Of a stretch of 35,770 nucleotides of DNA, positions 33,479 to 35,770 are shown piece after piece. This DNA is from Firmicutes bacterium UBA6132 (lineage in GTDB: Bacteria > Bacillota_A > Clostridia > Tissierellales > Sedimentibacteraceae). The stretch is from assembly GCA_002435835.1 (NCBI GenBank), contig DIVM01000098.1:8213-43982 (forward strand), in the 5' to 3' direction. The translations under genes were made by a program, and so were the position numbers. Every line of letters begins with the position of its first letter. Position 1 is the first letter of the stretch. The notes under the pieces are model-generated. The model worked only from the letters and a program-made list of their open reading frames with translations, ran no database searches and was not told where the DNA came from.

Positions 33479-34118
33479 GCTGTTGTTAGTTGATGACCAG
33501 GACATTTTGGTAGAAGGGCTTAAGCTCATATTGGGTGCAGAAGAAGATATTACAGTAATAGGAACTGCTAACAATGGAAAAAGAGCATATGAGTTCTGCA
33601 AATGGAATAAACCTGATGTAATACTCATGGATATTAAAATGCCGGAGCTAAATGGCGTTGAAGCTACCACTCTCATAAAAAAGGATTTTCCAAATATTAA
33701 AATAATTGTACTTACAACATTTAATGATGATGAATTTATTTATGATGCTTTAAAAAACGGAGCTTCAACATATTTATTGAAAGATGCATCCCCTAAGGAA
33801 ATAAGTGATGCAGTTCGAACTGTTTATAAGGGTGGAACAATGCTTCAATCAGATATTGCCGTAAAAATTATTGATAAATTTTCACAGTTAGCTAATGAAA
33901 GCAAAAGGAAAATTACCGATAAAAGAGTTGAAGAATTAACTGAAAGAGAAATTGAAATATTAAGATTAATAGCTGAAGGAAAAAACAATAAAGAAATAGG
34001 GGATGAATTGTTCATAAGCCAAGGAACAGTCAAAAACCATATTACAAGAATTTTATTAAAATTAGATTTGAGGGATAGAACACAGCTCGCTGTATTTGCA
34101 ATTAAAAATGACATCTAA
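33471..34118 (+). CDS. NarL/LuxR-type response regulator
   Basis: This 215-residue protein has a receiver domain (D8-D9 pocket, phospho-acceptor D54 in ILMDIKMPE, K104 in YLLKDASPKEI). Its LuxR helix-turn-helix is LTEREIEILRLIAEGKNNKEIGDELFISQGTVKNHI, recognisable from LTEREIEIL onward. GGAGG lies within the end of the kinase gene. It is the partner of the kinase before it. The lipoprotein/ABC genes downstream are candidate targets, but a terminator separates them. Confidence 0.94.
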   Translation: MIKLLLVDDQDILVEGLKLILGAEEDITVIGTANNGKRAYEFCKWNKPDVILMDIKMPELNGVEATTLIKKDFPNIKIIVLTTFNDDEFIYDALKNGASTYLLKDASPKEISDAVRTVYKGGTMLQSDIAVKIIDKFSQLANESKRKITDKRVEELTEREIEILRLIAEGKNNKEIGDELFISQGTVKNHITRILLKLDLRDRTQLAVFAIKNDI

Positions 34119-34139
34119 ATAAAATTTATATCAAAATTT

Positions 34140-34170
34140 AAGCAGTTCATATAGTAGCGAACTGCTTTTT
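34140..34170 (+). terminator. Terminator after the NarL-type two-component pair
   Basis: AAGCAGTTC (34140-34148) and GAACTGCTT (34159-34167) form a perfect 9-bp stem and are followed by TTT to 34170. Confidence 0.85.
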
Positions 34171-34290
34171 AGCATGGACGATTATTTTTGTGCCAAAAGT
34201 CATATGCAAATTAACATAAGATGTGAACAGAGATACTACAAATTTATATTTAAATTTAATATAATGATATTATCAAAGGAGGTAGAAAAT

Positions 34291-35313
34291 ATGAAAAAAA
34301 TATTTATTTTAACATTAACTATATTAACACTTATATCAATATTATTAACAGGATGCAATACGGACAGTCTATTAGATTATAAAAAGGCTGCTGAAAAAAC
34401 TGATGGTATAATAAGAGGTCAAACATCAGCCGAATTTACTACAACAACAGAATTAAACACTGAAGGTATGACCGATGAGGAAATTAAGGAACTTAATTAT
34501 TACAAGGATATAAAAGGAAGTTTTAATTCTGTATTTGACTCGGAACTTAAAAAAGAAATATACAAAATTTATTTGAACTCGGGCGGACTTGGATTTGATT
34601 TTGATTTATATATAAATGGCAATGAAATATTTATGAAATTGCCTGTGATTGGAAAATATTTAAATTTAAATGATGTTGTTATTGAATCGACCATGAATGT
34701 AAATGAAGGAAAAATATTAATTACGGATGAGTCGGTGGCTGCAATAGGAGCTAAATGGCTTGGATTGCTGAAAAAAGATGATGTATTTAAAGGAAAAGAT
34801 ATAGTTTTAACAACACCTGACGGAGAAGTAAAAACTACGGAATATACAATTAATTTAAATAATGAACAAATTAAAAATTTATTTGTTGATGTAATAGATA
34901 TAGTTTATACTGACCAGAATTTAAAATCATTTTATACAGAATTCATTGAAACAAAAATCAAGGAAAATGCTGATAGCATGCAAGACGTAGAAATCGAAAA
35001 TATATCCTACGAAGAAATGCTCGACAACATGAAAGAAAACATTGATTTTTACAATGTAGAAAAATTTAATTATACTGCACATGTGGATATTGACGGGTAT
35101 ATTGTTAATGAAACCATTGAGCTATTAATAAAAGTAGATAATGCTAAACAAAAAAGTTTATCAGGTTTTAATTTTAAATTGGATATAAGCAATTGGGATA
35201 TAAATAAGAGCCAAGAATTTAATTATCCAACATTAACTGAAGAAAATACATTAAAAATGGAAGAAAAAGAAAGCATGCCGGATGTTATGCAAGATATTTT
35301 TATTAAGGAGTAA
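34291..35313 (+). CDS. Lipoprotein of unknown function upstream of an ABC transporter
   Basis: This 340-residue protein has a lipoprotein signal peptide (MKKIFILTLT to LLTGC, lipidated cysteine 22). The frame extends to 34174, but the ATG at 34291 follows AAGGAGG and gives the signal peptide at the N-terminus. The mature part contains alternating charged and beta-strand-like stretches (FDFDLYINGNEIFMKLPVIGKYLNL). I do not recognise a domain with certainty; it loosely recalls clostridial lipoproteins with LolA-like beta folds. The ribosome site of the following ABC ATPase gene lies within its last codons, so the two are cotranscribed. It may be an external accessory of that transporter. Confidence 0.75.
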   Translation: MKKIFILTLTILTLISILLTGCNTDSLLDYKKAAEKTDGIIRGQTSAEFTTTTELNTEGMTDEEIKELNYYKDIKGSFNSVFDSELKKEIYKIYLNSGGLGFDFDLYINGNEIFMKLPVIGKYLNLNDVVIESTMNVNEGKILITDESVAAIGAKWLGLLKKDDVFKGKDIVLTTPDGEVKTTEYTINLNNEQIKNLFVDVIDIVYTDQNLKSFYTEFIETKIKENADSMQDVEIENISYEEMLDNMKENIDFYNVEKFNYTAHVDIDGYIVNETIELLIKVDNAKQKSLSGFNFKLDISNWDINKSQEFNYPTLTEENTLKMEEKESMPDVMQDIFIKE

Positions 35314-35317
35314 TAAA

Positions 35318-35770
35318 ATGCTAAAAGCAGAAAATTTATATAAGAATTTTGGAAATATAAAAGCAGTTGACGGTATCAGCTTTGAAGTTAAGCGGGGAGA
35401 AATATTTGGACTTCTTGGCCCAAACGGAGCGGGAAAATCAACTACTATTTCAATGATATCCACATTGATGAATCCAACAAGCGGAGAAATATTATTTGAA
35501 GGCAAAAATATTTTTGATGACCCTAAAGAAATCAGATCAAAACTTGGAGTAGTGCCTCAAGAAATTGCATTATATCAAACATTATCAGGTTTTCAAAATT
35601 TATCGTTTTGGGGCAGCATATATGGGCTAAAAGGAGCTGAACTTAAAAATAGGATAAATCATGTGTCAGAAATTATTGGATTAAATGAGCGTTTGAAAGA
35701 CAGGGTGGACAAATATTCTGGAGGCATGAAAAGAAGATTAAACATAGGTGCCGCTCTTCTTCATAATCCT
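35318..35770 (+). CDS. ABC transporter ATP-binding protein, 5' part only
   Basis: The first 151 codons are present and the gene runs off the window. MLKAENLYKNFGNIKAVDGISFEV starts a canonical ATPase, with Walker A GPNGAGKST, a Q-loop region (GVVPQEIALYQTLSG) and the signature YSGGMKRRLNIGAALLHNP. The pattern (short loop after Walker A, YxTLSGFQNLSFWGSIYGL) matches the CcmA/DRA exporter type, as in multidrug or lantibiotic export ATPases. AAGGAG lies 7 nt before the ATG. A permease gene is expected beyond the window. It shares an operon with the lipoprotein before it. Confidence 0.93.
   Translation, partial: MLKAENLYKNFGNIKAVDGISFEVKRGEIFGLLGPNGAGKSTTISMISTLMNPTSGEILFEGKNIFDDPKEIRSKLGVVPQEIALYQTLSGFQNLSFWGSIYGLKGAELKNRINHVSEIIGLNERLKDRVDKYSGGMKRRLNIGAALLHNP

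Overview
The window looks like a chromosomal segment of a low-GC, anaerobic, spore-forming Clostridia-type Firmicute that ferments amino acids. Three things support this: strongly A/T-biased codon use with GGAGG-type ribosome sites, a complete gerA-type germination operon plus spoIIR, and a nearly complete lysine fermentation locus. Sedimentibacter or a related Tissierellia/Clostridia genus would fit, but the genus is a guess.

Layout. Bases 1-1454 hold the end of a cobalamin adenosyltransferase gene (it makes the B12 cofactor the lysine pathway needs) and a zinc alcohol dehydrogenase. Bases 1551-3775 (minus) encode a histidine kinase and OmpR-type regulator. Bases 3860-4090 hold an array of related hairpins. 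Bases 4204-6812 (minus) encode thiolase and both subunits of a CoA transferase. Bases 7187-8926 encode a sigma-54 activator. Bases 9224-14094 hold a small membrane protein, GerA/GerB/GerC germination receptor genes and spoIIR. Bases 14316-18726 hold a second sigma-54 activator, a divergent alanine-dehydrogenase-family enzyme behind a sigma-54 promoter, and an NhaC-type antiporter. Bases 18830-21603 (minus) hold murI, a DUF1934 gene and a third sigma-54 activator. Bases 21963-29423 are the lysine operon kdd-kamA-kamB-kamC-kamD-kamE behind a near-perfect sigma-54 promoter. Bases 29658-31154 encode a second NhaC-type transporter with its own sigma-A promoter. The rest is a toxin-antitoxin pair, a NarL-type two-component system, a lipoprotein and the start of an ABC transporter ATPase.

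How it works together. KamA turns L-lysine into beta-lysine, KamDE (B12 and PLP) moves the second amino group to give 3,5-diaminohexanoate, and Kdd oxidises that to 5-amino-3-oxohexanoate. KamB/KamC are the aminomutase reactivation pair. The next enzymes, Kce and Kal, are not in the window. The CoA transferase and thiolase could handle the acetoacetate and acyl-CoA products downstream.

The most interesting regulatory signal is a 14-bp dyad (GCCGAnATTTYGGC-like). It occurs as two copies 20 bp apart just upstream of the third sigma-54 activator and again about 80 bp upstream of the kdd -24/-12 promoter. This suggests that this activator controls the lysine operon and itself. Several hairpin-forming intergenic repeats (GGGACGGACCC and GGGACTGTCCC types) sit between genes of both catabolic operons.
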